A stretch of DNA of 42,959 nt from an uncultured Solobacterium sp. (GCA_900543035.1 UQPV01000019.1:1-42959), one strand, 5' to 3'; shown: positions 1-8,666, counted from the first letter of the stretch. A program made the numbers and translations. The notes: generated by a model not told the origin, from the sequence alone.

Positions 1-57
1 CTATCAAAAATCAGTTAGTCTACATTTTCAAACTTTTTCATCTAATTTACTTGATTT
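1..57. other. AT-rich window edge, no gene seen
   Basis: No coding frame is supported here. The segment lies downstream of coaD, which is transcribed towards the window edge. An inverted repeat, AAAAATCA at 6-13 and TGATTTTT at 52-59, overlaps the coaD stop. It has a long loop and could only be a weak terminator. Confidence 0.4.
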
Positions 58-549
58 TTATATAGTTAGCTTTCTCTCATATTTCCGCTCTATCGCCGCC
101 GCCACGTTTTCCGGCACATAACGGCGGATGTCTGCGCCATAGGAAGCGAACTCGCGGATGATGCTGCTGGATACCGCCGCATAGCCTTCCTGCGCGAACA
201 GGCAGACCGTCTCGATCTGTTCATCCAGCTCATGATTCGCCCAGGCGATCTGTTTCTCATAGGCAAAATCCGCTTCATCGCGGATCCCGCGAATGATCAC
301 CTGTGCGCCCAGCTCTCTGACCTTGCGCACCAGCAGTCCCTCTGCCGTATCCACCCGCACATTGCCCATGCCGCGGATGTTCTCTTCGATCAGCGCGCGG
401 CGCTCTTCTGCCGTGAACAGCGCATGCTTCTGCGAATTGACCGCGATGACCACGATCACTTCATCATAGAGCCTGGCCGCCCTGCGGATCAGATGCAGGT
501 GGCCCAGCGTCACCGGGTCAAAGGATCCCGGAAAGACCGCCCTGCTCAT
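58..549 (-). CDS. coaD: phosphopantetheine adenylyltransferase
   Basis: This enzyme transfers AMP from ATP to 4'-phosphopantetheine, the penultimate step of coenzyme A synthesis in the cytoplasm. The N-terminus MSRAVFPGSFDPVTLGHLHL holds the nucleotidyltransferase motif GSFDPVTLGHL, with the T/HxGH ATP-binding element. Near the C-terminus is the family-typical SSSIIRE segment. At 163 residues it has the usual family length. I use the start at 549 because AGGAGG lies five bases upstream; an in-frame ATG at 567 would add six residues without support. The start overlaps the rsmD stop as ATGA, so the two genes are translationally coupled, an rsmD-coaD pairing that is common in Bacillota. Confidence 0.97.
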   Translation of the reverse strand: MSRAVFPGSFDPVTLGHLHLIRRAARLYDEVIVVIAVNSQKHALFTAEERRALIEENIRGMGNVRVDTAEGLLVRKVRELGAQVIIRGIRDEADFAYEKQIAWANHELDEQIETVCLFAQEGYAAVSSSIIREFASYGADIRRYVPENVAAAIERKYERKLTI

Positions 550-1100
550 GCCGTCCTCCTGTAACACGTGATGCGTATCGTTCCATATGTATTCTCCTTT
601 ACCTTGACGAGGCTGCCATACGCCTCGTCGAAGACATCCTCACTGAGGCTTTCGACGATGACCCATGCCGAGGGCTCAAGCAGCGCCTTCTCTTCCAGCG
701 CGAGCATGAGCTCTGCGTTCTTCTGCTTGCGGTATGGCGGATCCAGATAGACTAAGTCGAAGCGGATGTCCGCCTGCGCAAAGGTGTCGAGCATGGCGAA
801 CACATCGCGGCGGTGAATGTGGCAGCGCTCCTCCACGCCCAGCTTGGACGCGTTGCTGCGGATGGTCGCGACCGCCTTCGCGCTGATGTCGCACAGCCAG
901 CTCTCGCGCATGCCGCGGCTGAGCGCCTCAAAGCTGATATTGCCGCTGCCCGCATACGCATCCAGCATCCTTCCGCCCTCAAAATAGGGGCCGATGCGAG
1001 AAAATACCGCCTCCTTGATCTTGTCGGCGGTCGGACGGGTCGCACTGCCCGCAACGGCATCGATGGTGCGGGAACGAAACTCCCCTGCAACAATTCGCAT
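546..1100 (-). CDS. rsmD: 16S rRNA (guanine966-N2)-methyltransferase
   Basis: RsmD methylates G966 of 16S rRNA using S-adenosylmethionine. The protein starts MRIVAGEFRSR, which is the family hallmark. It carries the SAM-binding segment LDAYAGSGNISFEAL and the N6/N2-methyltransferase motif DPPY (in YLDPPYRKQ). Length is 184 residues, as expected. The start at 1100 follows GAGGAG with a nine-base spacer; the upstream ATG at 1130 would add an unsupported ten-residue tail. It is followed directly by coaD (ATGA overlap). Upstream lies a 144-base gap to the ftsW-type gene that contains a perfect stem-loop described separately. Confidence 0.96.
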   Translation of the reverse strand: MRIVAGEFRSRTIDAVAGSATRPTADKIKEAVFSRIGPYFEGGRMLDAYAGSGNISFEALSRGMRESWLCDISAKAVATIRSNASKLGVEERCHIHRRDVFAMLDTFAQADIRFDLVYLDPPYRKQKNAELMLALEEKALLEPSAWVIVESLSEDVFDEAYGSLVKVKENTYGTIRITCYRRTA

Positions 1101-1149
1101 ATTTTTCAACTCCTCGTGTATAAACGCCAAAGACGGGGGAATGATACTA

Positions 1150-1240
1150 GTGCATCCGATGAAACAACGGATGTGAAACCCCCAATCTTTGTTTCTCCTC
1201 TTCCCTTTCTTTGGAAGTCCGCGGACCGCGGACTTCTTTT
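1150..1240 (+). ncRNA. candidate small RNA with CU-rich segment and terminator
   Basis: Between two minus-strand genes the plus strand shows three elements in order. First is a hairpin with arms CATCCG and CGGATG (about 1153-1174). Next is an unpaired CU-rich stretch (about 1188-1212) containing TCTCCTCTTCCC, complementary to Shine-Dalgarno sequences. Last is a perfect 10-bp stem, GAAGTCCGCG at 1214-1223 and CGCGGACTTC at 1227-1236, followed by TTTT. This resembles the layout of Gram-positive regulatory RNAs. No convincing plus-strand promoter was found, so this is a suggestion only. Confidence 0.25.
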
Positions 1241-1244
1241 CTGC

Positions 1245-2480
1245 TTACTGCTTTTCCGCCAGCTCCGTCGTATTGATCTTCGCGATGACATGCTGACACA
1301 GCCCCATCGTGATGAACGCGCTCACCAGCGCGGAACCGCCGTCGGAGATGAACAGCAGCGGAACGCCGGTCAGCGGCAGCAGCGCGCTGACCCCGCCCAC
1401 ATTCAGCATGAAGTGGGCGCCCAGATATATGGCCGCGCCGCTCAGGATGATCTTATATGGCACGAAATTGGTCTTGAACGCATAGCGGAACAGCCGGAAG
1501 ATGATGATGCCGTACCCGATCGTGATGAACAGCAGGCCGAAGATGCCCAGCTCCTCGACGATGATGGCCAGGATATAGTCGCTGTCCGCCTGGGTCAGAT
1601 AACCATACTTCCGGGTAGAGTTGCCAAACCCCAGCCCGAAGATGCCTGAGCTGGTGATGGCGTAAAGCGCATGCGAAGGCTGATAGCCTCCGCCGTACAT
1701 ATCGAGCGCGGTCGGGTCCGCGGCATTGACGAAACGAGCGGCGATATGCCCGAGCAGCGGCAGATCCGCCATCTTTTCCACGATCGGCAGACCGATGGGC
1801 GACATGCCGATGAAGACCAAGACAAAGCCGATCAGCACGGCCGCGCGCGCTGCGACCTGCAGCTTGCGCAGCTTCGGATAAGCGACAGGCTGTATCGCGC
1901 CTGCGCAGATCAGAAACAAGATGGCCAATGCGCCGATATCGCGCTGCGCCAGGATGATGACGCTGAACAAGACAAAGCAGATGATCGGCACCCGCAGCAT
2001 CTTCCATGCGCTCTTCTGCATCCCCTTGTGATACTGCGCCGCATAGACATACGTCGCGATCAGCACGATCATGAGCGGCTTGACGAACTCAGAAGGCTGC
2101 AGCGAGATGACCTGCGAACCGATCGTGATATAGATCCAGGCGTTGGATCCGCCTTGTTCGATCGAAAAGAACGGCAGGATGAGCAAGACCGTCATCGCGA
2201 TGATGATCACCTTGCTCAGCCGGTAAAACCAGTTGAATTCAAATACCTTTGCCGCAAAGAGCATCGCGACATACCCGGCGATCATGAACAGCCCCTGTTT
2301 CACGGCAGTGGTGATGACGACCATATTGTTGGAAGAAGTCTGTCCCACATTGATGTCCACGATCATCACGGAGCCAAACAGCACCAGCACAAGCACGGTG
2401 AAATGCAGGATCTTGTCCGATCCTTTCGGCATGCGCAGGATACCGGTCAGCTTCCCTTTTTTCCTCTTCTCCTTCGCCAT
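1245..2480 (-). CDS. SEDS-family peptidoglycan polymerase (FtsW/RodA type)
   Basis: This is a polytopic membrane protein of the SEDS family, which polymerises lipid II into glycan strands with a partner class B penicillin-binding protein. Hydrophobic segments run throughout its 411 residues, about ten in all. Family motifs include the segment YLTQADSDYILAIIVEELG and, near the end, LPLTGVPLLFISDGGSALV, where most relatives have FISYGGSS or FISRGGSS. Start at 2480 is set by AAAGGAGGGG ahead of ATG. Rather basic residues (MAKEKRKKGKL) precede the first membrane segment. I cannot separate FtsW from RodA function by reading alone, and no penicillin-binding protein gene is adjacent. Confidence 0.9.
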   Translation of the reverse strand: MAKEKRKKGKLTGILRMPKGSDKILHFTVLVLVLFGSVMIVDINVGQTSSNNMVVITTAVKQGLFMIAGYVAMLFAAKVFEFNWFYRLSKVIIIAMTVLLILPFFSIEQGGSNAWIYITIGSQVISLQPSEFVKPLMIVLIATYVYAAQYHKGMQKSAWKMLRVPIICFVLFSVIILAQRDIGALAILFLICAGAIQPVAYPKLRKLQVAARAAVLIGFVLVFIGMSPIGLPIVEKMADLPLLGHIAARFVNAADPTALDMYGGGYQPSHALYAITSSGIFGLGFGNSTRKYGYLTQADSDYILAIIVEELGIFGLLFITIGYGIIIFRLFRYAFKTNFVPYKIILSGAAIYLGAHFMLNVGGVSALLPLTGVPLLFISDGGSALVSAFITMGLCQHVIAKINTTELAEKQ

Positions 2481-2542
2481 GGTCCCCCTCCTTTGCAGTA
2501 AGTACATTCTACCATATTCGAAAATGCTTTTACACGGCGTTT

Positions 2543-2572
2543 TTGTGAAAAAAACTTTTCAATCGATATAAA
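2543..2572 (+). promoter_or_regulatory. candidate promoter of def
   Basis: TTGTGA at 2543-2548 and TATAAA at 2567-2572 are separated by 18 bases in the AT-rich gap between the divergent ftsW-type gene and def. The match is moderate and the choice of -10 is not unique. Confidence 0.35.
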
Positions 2573-2620
2573 AGACGTTAAAATAAGAATTATCATGAAC
2601 ATCAGAAAGGAAGGACATTC

Positions 2621-3175
2621 ATGAAAATATCTGTGAAGGACATCATTCTCGATACCGATCCGCGCATCCGCACGAAAAGCGAGCAGGTCCCCCTGCCCCT
2701 GAGCGCAGAAGACAGCGAGCTGCTCGAGGCGATGATCGCTTATGTGCGCGATTCGCAGGACGAGGAGATCGCCAAGCGTGAAGGCCTGCGCCCCGCCGTG
2801 GGCATCGCCGCCATCCAGCTCGGCATCCCCAAGGCGCTGATCGCTGTCAGCGTCCCTACGGAAGAGGGCAGCGATGAATTTGCGCTGGCCAACCCCAGGA
2901 TCGTTTCGGAATCCGTGCAGAACGCCTATCTGGCGCAGGGAGAAGGCTGCCTTTCCGTTGCCGAGGAGCATGAGGGGCTCGTCTGGCGTCATGCCCGCAT
3001 CACGGTCACCGGCTACGACCTGCTCAGAAAGGATTTCATCCGGGTCAGAGCGGAAGGCTATACCGCCATCTGCCTCCAGCATGAGATCGATCATCTTTCC
3101 GGCATCCTCTTCTATGACCGCATCAACAAGGATGACCCGTGGAAAGAAGATCCGCAGGCGGAAGTCATCGGGTGA
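2621..3175 (+). CDS. def: peptide deformylase
   Basis: Peptide deformylase is a metal-dependent hydrolase that removes the formyl group from the N-terminal methionine of nascent proteins. All three family motifs are present: GIAAIQLG (residues 61-68), EGCLS with metal ligand Cys110, and QHEIDHLSG with His154, Glu155 and His158. The 184-residue length and the insertions before motif 1 match the long Gram-positive type. Start ATG at 2621 is preceded by GAAAGGAAGG. It is divergent from the ftsW-type gene and followed by a hairpin terminator. Confidence 0.97.
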   Translation: MKISVKDIILDTDPRIRTKSEQVPLPLSAEDSELLEAMIAYVRDSQDEEIAKREGLRPAVGIAAIQLGIPKALIAVSVPTEEGSDEFALANPRIVSESVQNAYLAQGEGCLSVAEEHEGLVWRHARITVTGYDLLRKDFIRVRAEGYTAICLQHEIDHLSGILFYDRINKDDPWKEDPQAEVIG

Positions 3176-3180
3176 TAAGC

Positions 3181-3210
3181 CAAGGGACACATTCCGTGCC
3201 CCTTGTTTTA
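3181..3210 (+). terminator. rho-independent terminator after def
   Basis: Ten-base arms, CAAGGGACAC and GTGCCCCTTG, pair with one mismatch around a five-base loop. A short T-rich run follows. Confidence 0.7.
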
Positions 3211-3228
3211 TCATCCAAAGAGAAATGG

Positions 3229-3256
3229 TTGACAAAACAGATGCCTTCTTTATAAT
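3229..3256 (+). promoter_or_regulatory. consensus promoter upstream of rnj
   Basis: TTGACA at 3229-3234 and TATAAT at 3251-3256 are both perfect consensus hexamers, 16 bases apart. This should be a strong vegetative sigma promoter and would give a leader of about 120 bases before rnj. Confidence 0.8.
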
Positions 3257-3313
3257 AGATGATTGATTCAGGCATACCATTAGCTCATATGAAGTTTAAA
3301 GAAACGGATTTTA

Positions 3314-3322
3314 TGCTATAAT
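3314..3322 (+). promoter_or_regulatory. second rnj promoter, extended -10
   Basis: TGC followed by TATAAT (3317-3322) forms an extended -10 element closer to rnj. No good -35 is visible, as is usual for such promoters. Confidence 0.55.
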
Positions 3323-3385
3323 AGTATGGACAAGGGTGCAGTCATTTGATCTGAACATGAGATAAATCATAGGAAAGGAGATAAT

Positions 3386-5272
3386 ATGAATTCTAATCAC
3401 CGCACACACGCACCGAAAGAAACCGATAGTTTCCGCAATGAATATAATAAGACATCGATCGAAAAAAACGATACCATGATATACGCGCTTGGCGGACTGG
3501 GTGAAATCGGCAAGAACACGTACTGTTTTGAACATGGAAATGAGATCCTGATCGTTGACGCAGGTGTCCGTTTTCCCGAGGACAACCTCCTCGGTGTGGA
3601 CTATGTCATCCCCGATTACAGCCATCTGCTCAAGCATAACCGCAAGCGCAAGGTGCTCGTCATCACGCACGGTCACGAGGATCACATCGGGGGCATCCCC
3701 TTCCTGCTCCGCACGGTAAATGTGGAAGCGATCTACGCGCCGCGCTTTGCCTGCGCGCTGATCCGCAAGAAGCTGGAGGAACATCGCATGGTGAAGGGCG
3801 TGAAGCTCATCGAGATCACCGATGAGTCATCGATCCACATGAAGCATTTCACCGTGGGCTTTTTCAACACGATCCACTCCATTCCCGATTCTCTGGGCAT
3901 ATTGATCAATACGCCCAACGGGCGCATCGTCGAGACCGGCGATTTCAAGTTCGACCTGACCCCGGTCGGGCTGAATGCCGATTATCAGGTCATGGCATAC
4001 ATGGGACAGATCGGGGTCGATCTGCTCATGAGCGATTCCACCAATTCCGGCGTCGAAGACTTTTCCATCTCGGAGAAGAAAGTCGCACAGGAGATCCTGG
4101 AGATCACGCGCAAGTGCAGCGGCAGGCTGATCGTCGCCACGTTCGCATCCAACGTGCACCGCGTCTCTCAGATCCTGGAGGCAGCCGTACGCTGCGGGCG
4201 CAAGGTCTGCATCTTCGGACGCAGCATGGAAAACGTCGTCAACATCAGCCGCAAATCCGGAAATATCCGCATCGCGGACGAGCATTTCCTCACGCCTGAG
4301 CAGCTCAACCACACGCCGGCGAACAAGATCTGCATCGTCTGCACAGGGTCGCAGGGAGAACCGCTGGCGGCGCTCTCCCGCATCGCCAACGGCACGCACC
4401 GCTGGATCAAGCTGATCCCGGGCGACACGGTCGTCTTCTCCTCTTCCCCGATCCCAGGCAACGGCGAGAGCATCAACCATGTGGTGAACAAGCTGTTCCG
4501 CGCCGGCGCCAACGTGCTGACCAAGTCTGTGCTGAACAACCTGCACACGACCGGGCACGCTTCCCAGGAGGAGCAGAAGCTGATGCTGCAGCTGATCAAG
4601 CCGAAATATTTCATGCCGGTCCACGGCGAATACAAGATGCTCGTCCAGCACAAGAACACGGCGATCGAGACCGGCATCCCGCCGGAAAACATCTTCACCT
4701 GCGCCAACGGCGACGTGCTCGTCCTGCGCGATCATCAGGTGCTGCCGACCAGCTTCCGCATACAGGCGGACGACATCTATGTGGATGGCAATGACATCAG
4801 CGGGCTTTCCACCGCTGTGCTCAAGGACCGTAAGATCCTGGCCAACAACGGTCTGGTCTCCGTGGTCATCGCCATCGATTCTAAAGAAAACAAGATCCTG
4901 ATGAAGCCGGTCATCGTTTCCCGCGGCTTCGTCTTCATCAAGGATTCTCAAAGCCTGCTTAGAGAGGCGGAGAATATCGTCTATGCGGCGCTGAAGGAAA
5001 AGATGGCGCAGCGCACGACATTCGGCGAGCTGAAGAACTGTGTCCGCTCCTCGCTCGAACCGTTCCTCTACAACAAGACGCGGCGCAACCCGATCGTCAT
5101 CCCGGTCATCATCAACTCCAAGTCGACCATGGCCGAGATCGAAGCGATGCGTGCCGCGCGCAACGCTTCCCGTGCAGCCAGGGCAAAGAACCATGGTGCG
5201 AAGGAGCACCGCCGCCACGATAAAGAGGCACAGGGCGAAGCCAAAAAGGCACAGCCGGCAAAAGCAGAATAA
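3386..5272 (+). CDS. rnj: ribonuclease J
   Basis: RNase J is a metallo-beta-lactamase/beta-CASP exo- and endoribonuclease central to mRNA decay and rRNA maturation in Bacillota. The metal-binding motif is HGHEDH at residues 95-100. The order is beta-lactamase core, beta-CASP insert (from about residue 220 to 370), return of the core (GHASQEEQKLML, then FMPVHGEYKML), and a C-terminal domain. The N-terminus has a 30-residue extension before MIYALGGLGEIGKN, and the C-terminus is a basic, Ala/Lys-rich tail. It is 628 residues, longer than the usual 555 because of these ends. ATG at 3386 has AAAGGAG upstream. Two promoters precede it. Confidence 0.96.
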   Translation: MNSNHRTHAPKETDSFRNEYNKTSIEKNDTMIYALGGLGEIGKNTYCFEHGNEILIVDAGVRFPEDNLLGVDYVIPDYSHLLKHNRKRKVLVITHGHEDHIGGIPFLLRTVNVEAIYAPRFACALIRKKLEEHRMVKGVKLIEITDESSIHMKHFTVGFFNTIHSIPDSLGILINTPNGRIVETGDFKFDLTPVGLNADYQVMAYMGQIGVDLLMSDSTNSGVEDFSISEKKVAQEILEITRKCSGRLIVATFASNVHRVSQILEAAVRCGRKVCIFGRSMENVVNISRKSGNIRIADEHFLTPEQLNHTPANKICIVCTGSQGEPLAALSRIANGTHRWIKLIPGDTVVFSSSPIPGNGESINHVVNKLFRAGANVLTKSVLNNLHTTGHASQEEQKLMLQLIKPKYFMPVHGEYKMLVQHKNTAIETGIPPENIFTCANGDVLVLRDHQVLPTSFRIQADDIYVDGNDISGLSTAVLKDRKILANNGLVSVVIAIDSKENKILMKPVIVSRGFVFIKDSQSLLREAENIVYAALKEKMAQRTTFGELKNCVRSSLEPFLYNKTRRNPIVIPVIINSKSTMAEIEAMRAARNASRAARAKNHGAKEHRRHDKEAQGEAKKAQPAKAE

Positions 5273-5275
5273 CCC

Positions 5276-5303
5276 GAGGTCCGCTGCGGCGGACTTCTTT
5301 TTT
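5276..5303 (+). terminator. rho-independent terminator after rnj
   Basis: Nine-base arms, GAGGTCCGC and GCGGACTTC, with one G-T pair and a TGCG loop. A run of six T follows. The same GTCCGC/GCGGACTTC core recurs at 1214-1236. Confidence 0.85.
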
Positions 5304-5348
5304 GCCGTTCAGTATGATAGAATATCTTACACACAGGTGGTGAAACAG

Positions 5349-6218
5349 ATGGTAAGAAAACTGCTTCGCATCGTTTCCATCCTTCTTGTCCTCGCGCTGA
5401 TCTTCATGGGCTCGATGTACTACGCGCTGTTCGTGGCGGTCAACCATACCGAAGTGCGCTATGAGACCCTGCGCTCAGACAAGATCCCGGAATCGATGAA
5501 CGATATACAGATCCTGTTCTTCACGGACGTGGAATACGGCGCGTTCATGAACGAGAACAAGCTGCAGGATGTGATCGATACGATCAATGATGCACAGGCG
5601 GATGTCGTCATCTTTGGCGGCGATTTGTTTGATCATCCCGAGAAAAACGGGATCGATGAGGAAACTGCTTCCTCGCTCACCGAGATGCTCAAGCAGATCG
5701 ATGCGCCGCTGGGCAAATACGCCGTGCTCGGCGAACGCGACCAGGTCAGCGAAGAGGTCAGGACGCAGGTCACCCAGATCCTGGACGGCGCCGACTTTGA
5801 GCTGCTCACCAACACCGCGATCCGCATCCGCAACGGATCGATGAGCGGCATCACGCTCATCGGGGCGGATTCCCAGGTAAATGGCTCTCCAGACCTCAGC
5901 GCCGCCTTCAGCAACATCAGCGATCAGGAATACAACATCATGATCACGCACTGTCCGGATCTGTTCGCCGATGAGCAGATTCCCTATGCGTCGATCTCCC
6001 TGGGGCTGGCCGGTAATTCCCACGGCGCACAGATCAATATCCCGCTGATCGGCGGATACCGGCAGTTTGACGGTTCCCAGACTTACTCACTGGGCAAATA
6101 CAGCATCAGCGGCATGGAGCTGCAAGTCTCCAGCGGCGTAGGCACCACTGAGATCAACGCCCGGCTGTTTTCTCCAAGCGAGGTTGTCGTCTACCGCCTC
6201 GTCCACACAGAAAGCTGA
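5349..6218 (+). CDS. degenerate membrane-anchored metallophosphoesterase (YkuE-like fold)
   Basis: The protein has an N-terminal membrane anchor (residues 5-30) and then a calcineurin-like phosphoesterase fold facing outwards. The fold is recognisable from its order of motifs, but most metal ligands are changed. The usual DxH is DVE at 60-62, GNHD is GERD at 128-131, and GHTHGGQ is GNSHGAQ at 222-228. GDLFD (91-95) and the HCPD histidine (201) remain. This pattern suggests a non-catalytic or altered-function relative rather than an active phosphodiesterase. Start 5349 has AGGTGG eight bases upstream. It is 289 residues with an intact frame, so it is not an obvious pseudogene. Confidence 0.8.
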   Translation: MVRKLLRIVSILLVLALIFMGSMYYALFVAVNHTEVRYETLRSDKIPESMNDIQILFFTDVEYGAFMNENKLQDVIDTINDAQADVVIFGGDLFDHPEKNGIDEETASSLTEMLKQIDAPLGKYAVLGERDQVSEEVRTQVTQILDGADFELLTNTAIRIRNGSMSGITLIGADSQVNGSPDLSAAFSNISDQEYNIMITHCPDLFADEQIPYASISLGLAGNSHGAQINIPLIGGYRQFDGSQTYSLGKYSISGMELQVSSGVGTTEINARLFSPSEVVVYRLVHTES

Positions 6219-6255
6219 AAAAAAGCAGATCGGATCGCACCGGTCTGCTTTTTCT
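6219..6255. terminator. bidirectional terminator between convergent genes
   Basis: A long stem with arms of about 14 bases (AAAAAGCAGATCGG and CCGGTCTGCTTTTT, one wobble pair) sits between the metallophosphoesterase and hppA stops. It has A-runs on one side and T-runs on the other, so it can serve both strands. Confidence 0.85.
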
Positions 6256-6261
6256 TTTCTC

Positions 6262-8352
6262 TTAATGGAACAGGAAATCCAACAGCGGCGTCATCTGCAT
6301 CAGGATCGGCGCCAGGATCAACGAGATCACCGACATGAGCTTGATGAGGATGTCCATCGCAGGTCCTGCCGTATCCTTGAACGGATCGCCTACCGTATCT
6401 CCGGTGACGGCGGCCTTATGAGCATCGCTGCCCTTTCCGCCCAGCTTTCCGCTTTCGATATACTTCTTCGCATTGTCCCACGCGCCGCCGGCATTGGCCA
6501 TGAACACCGCGAGCATGATGGCGGAGAGCAGCGCGCCCAGCAGCATGCCGCCCAGACCAGCCGTGCCCAGCAGCAAGCCGATGATCACCGGCGAACATAC
6601 GGCGATCAGCCCTGGCAGGATCATTTCCCGCAATGCCGCCTGCGTGGAGATATCGACACAGCGCGCATAATCCGGCTTGCTCGTTCCGGCCATGATGCCC
6701 GGATCATCCCGGAACTGACGGCGGACCTCATCGATCATGTGATTGGCTGCCGTGCCCACGGACTTCAAGGTCAGCGAGGTAAAGAAGTATGGCAGCATCG
6801 CGCCGATCATCAGCCCGATGATCACGCCTGGCTCAAGCAAGGAGATGACATCCAGACCTGCCGCCTGCGCAAACGCGACGATCATGGCCAGCGCGGTGAA
6901 TGCGGCGCTGCCGATGCAGAAGCCTTTGCCGATGGCCGCGGTCGTATTGCCTACCGAATCAAGACGATCGGTGATGCTGCGGACTTCTGGCTCAAGTTCT
7001 GCCATCTCTGCGATACCGCCGGCATTATCTGCGATCGGTCCATATGCGTCTACCGAAACAGTGATGCCGGTCGTCGACAGCATGCCGACCGCGCCAAGCG
7101 CGATGCCATACATGCCGAAGAACAGATAGCTCAGCACGATGCCCGCACCCAGCAGCAGGACCGTCAGCATCGTCGACTGCATGCCGATGCTGAAGCCAGA
7201 GATGATGTTGGTCGCATGACCGGTCTGACTCTGATGCGCGATCTCCTTGACATGCTTGTGCTCATCGCTCGTGTAGTATTCCGCGATCTTGCCGATGAGG
7301 ATCCCGACGATCAAGCCGGAAAGCACCGAGAAGAACGGTCCATTCTCATCAAAGACGACCCTTGAGGCCGCAAAGGATGCCGCCAGCACGAATCCGGTCG
7401 CCACATAAGTGGCGATGCTCAGCGCCTTCTGCGGGTTCTCCCAGCTGCGGCAGCGGATGAACAGCTGTGCAGCCACCGAGGCGATGACGCCAAGCGCCGC
7501 GATCACAAACGGGAACGCAGCCGCCTCCAGCGCCGCATTCTGCCCGCTCACGCTCACGCTGATGCCCAGCGAGATGGCTGAGACCAGCGCGCCGACATAA
7601 GATTCGCAAAGATCTGAACCCATACCGGCGATATCGCCGACATTGTCACCGACGTTATCGGCGATGACCGCCGGGTTGCGCGGATCATCCTCCGGGATGC
7701 CCGCTTCCACTTTGCCGACCAGATCGGCACCGACATCGGCCGCTTTCGTATAGATGCCGCCGCCGACACGGGCAAACAGGGCGATGAATGAACAGCCTAA
7801 GCCATAGCCAGCCACGACCGGCACCGCGGCCGCTACATCATCAAACAAGATGACAAATACAGCAAACACGGCAGCCAGACCTAACAAGCCGAAACCGACC
7901 ACGCTGATCCCCAGCACTGAACCGCCATTGAACGCGACATGCAATGCCTTCGGCATCCCGCTGCTGCGCGCACCCTGCGCCACTCTGGCATTGGCCGCGG
8001 TCGCCGCCTTCATGCCGATAAAGCCGGCAGCACCGCTGCACAGCGTGCCGACGACAAAGCAAAACGCTCCGCTGACCCCGACACCGTCGATTCCCTGCAG
8101 CGAAGGCACCATGCCCAGCACGGCCAGCACCGCCGCCACGATGATGATGAAAATGATGATGATGCGATACTCACGCTTCAAGAACGCCATCGCTCCCTCA
8201 TGGATGAATCCCGACAGCTCCTGCATCGTCCGGTTTCCCGCATCTTCCTTGCGGACACTGCGATACAGCGTGAATGCATAGCACAGCGCCAGCAGCGAGA
8301 CCAGCATCACCGCAGTCAGCAAGATCATCAGCACATGTTGATTCCATTCCAT
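6262..8352 (-). CDS. hppA: membrane-bound ion-translocating pyrophosphatase, K+-dependent class
   Basis: This integral membrane pump hydrolyses pyrophosphate and moves H+ and/or Na+ across the membrane. The 696-residue length and about sixteen hydrophobic segments fit the family. The substrate-binding segment is complete, DVGADLVGKVEAGIPEDD followed by NPAVIADNVGDNVGD. In the segment GNTTAAIGKGF the second residue after GNTT is Ala, not Lys. By family knowledge that assigns it to the K+-dependent class, which includes Na+ pumps. Ion specificity itself cannot be read here. Start 8352 is supported by GGGAGGAG seven bases upstream; an extended frame to 8493 has no ribosome site. It ends against a shared terminator with the convergent upstream gene. 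Confidence 0.96.
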   Translation of the reverse strand: MEWNQHVLMILLTAVMLVSLLALCYAFTLYRSVRKEDAGNRTMQELSGFIHEGAMAFLKREYRIIIIFIIIVAAVLAVLGMVPSLQGIDGVGVSGAFCFVVGTLCSGAAGFIGMKAATAANARVAQGARSSGMPKALHVAFNGGSVLGISVVGFGLLGLAAVFAVFVILFDDVAAAVPVVAGYGLGCSFIALFARVGGGIYTKAADVGADLVGKVEAGIPEDDPRNPAVIADNVGDNVGDIAGMGSDLCESYVGALVSAISLGISVSVSGQNAALEAAAFPFVIAALGVIASVAAQLFIRCRSWENPQKALSIATYVATGFVLAASFAASRVVFDENGPFFSVLSGLIVGILIGKIAEYYTSDEHKHVKEIAHQSQTGHATNIISGFSIGMQSTMLTVLLLGAGIVLSYLFFGMYGIALGAVGMLSTTGITVSVDAYGPIADNAGGIAEMAELEPEVRSITDRLDSVGNTTAAIGKGFCIGSAAFTALAMIVAFAQAAGLDVISLLEPGVIIGLMIGAMLPYFFTSLTLKSVGTAANHMIDEVRRQFRDDPGIMAGTSKPDYARCVDISTQAALREMILPGLIAVCSPVIIGLLLGTAGLGGMLLGALLSAIMLAVFMANAGGAWDNAKKYIESGKLGGKGSDAHKAAVTGDTVGDPFKDTAGPAMDILIKLMSVISLILAPILMQMTPLLDFLFH

Positions 8353-8395
8353 TTGATCACTCCTCCCCCAAATGTATATGTATGCGCTTTCATTT

Positions 8396-8424
8396 ATTAT
8401 AACAGAAAACTGCTGTCCATACAA
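8396..8424 (-). promoter_or_regulatory. hppA promoter
   Basis: On the minus strand, TTGTAT (8419-8424) and TATAAT (8396-8401) lie 17 bases apart. TGT directly before the -10 also makes it an extended -10. The rest of 8353-8666 holds no gene, only this promoter and the lipoprotein terminator. Confidence 0.75.
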
Positions 8425-8613
8425 AAAAACCTTTACCGGCAGCGATCGTTTTCTTCTTAGGTCTATGTGGCCCATGGATAACGCTGATTTCACATACGTA
8501 CATTTATACTACACGATCCTGCCGCACAAAAAGACGCACAGGAAATGACAACAGGCCAAATTTCATCAAAATCTTCTGCACACAAAGGCAGTTCACGCCC
8601 CTCAGATGAAAGC

Positions 8614-8631
8614 AGGCCCCAGACGGGGCCT
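8614..8631 (-). terminator. hairpin downstream of the lipoprotein gene
   Basis: A perfect seven-base stem, AGGCCCC and GGGGCCT, around a four-base loop lies just past the lipoprotein stop. On the minus strand it is followed by GCTTTC, a poor T-run, so termination may be weak. Confidence 0.5.
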
Positions 8632-8666
8632 TGTGCGATAGGAAGAGCCTGGATTGACATCCTCCA

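Noticed and set aside
1214..1236. Stem-loop as a terminator for the ftsW-type gene
   Set aside because: The T-run is on the plus strand; on the minus strand the stem is followed by CCAAAG, so it does not fit the gene's orientation.
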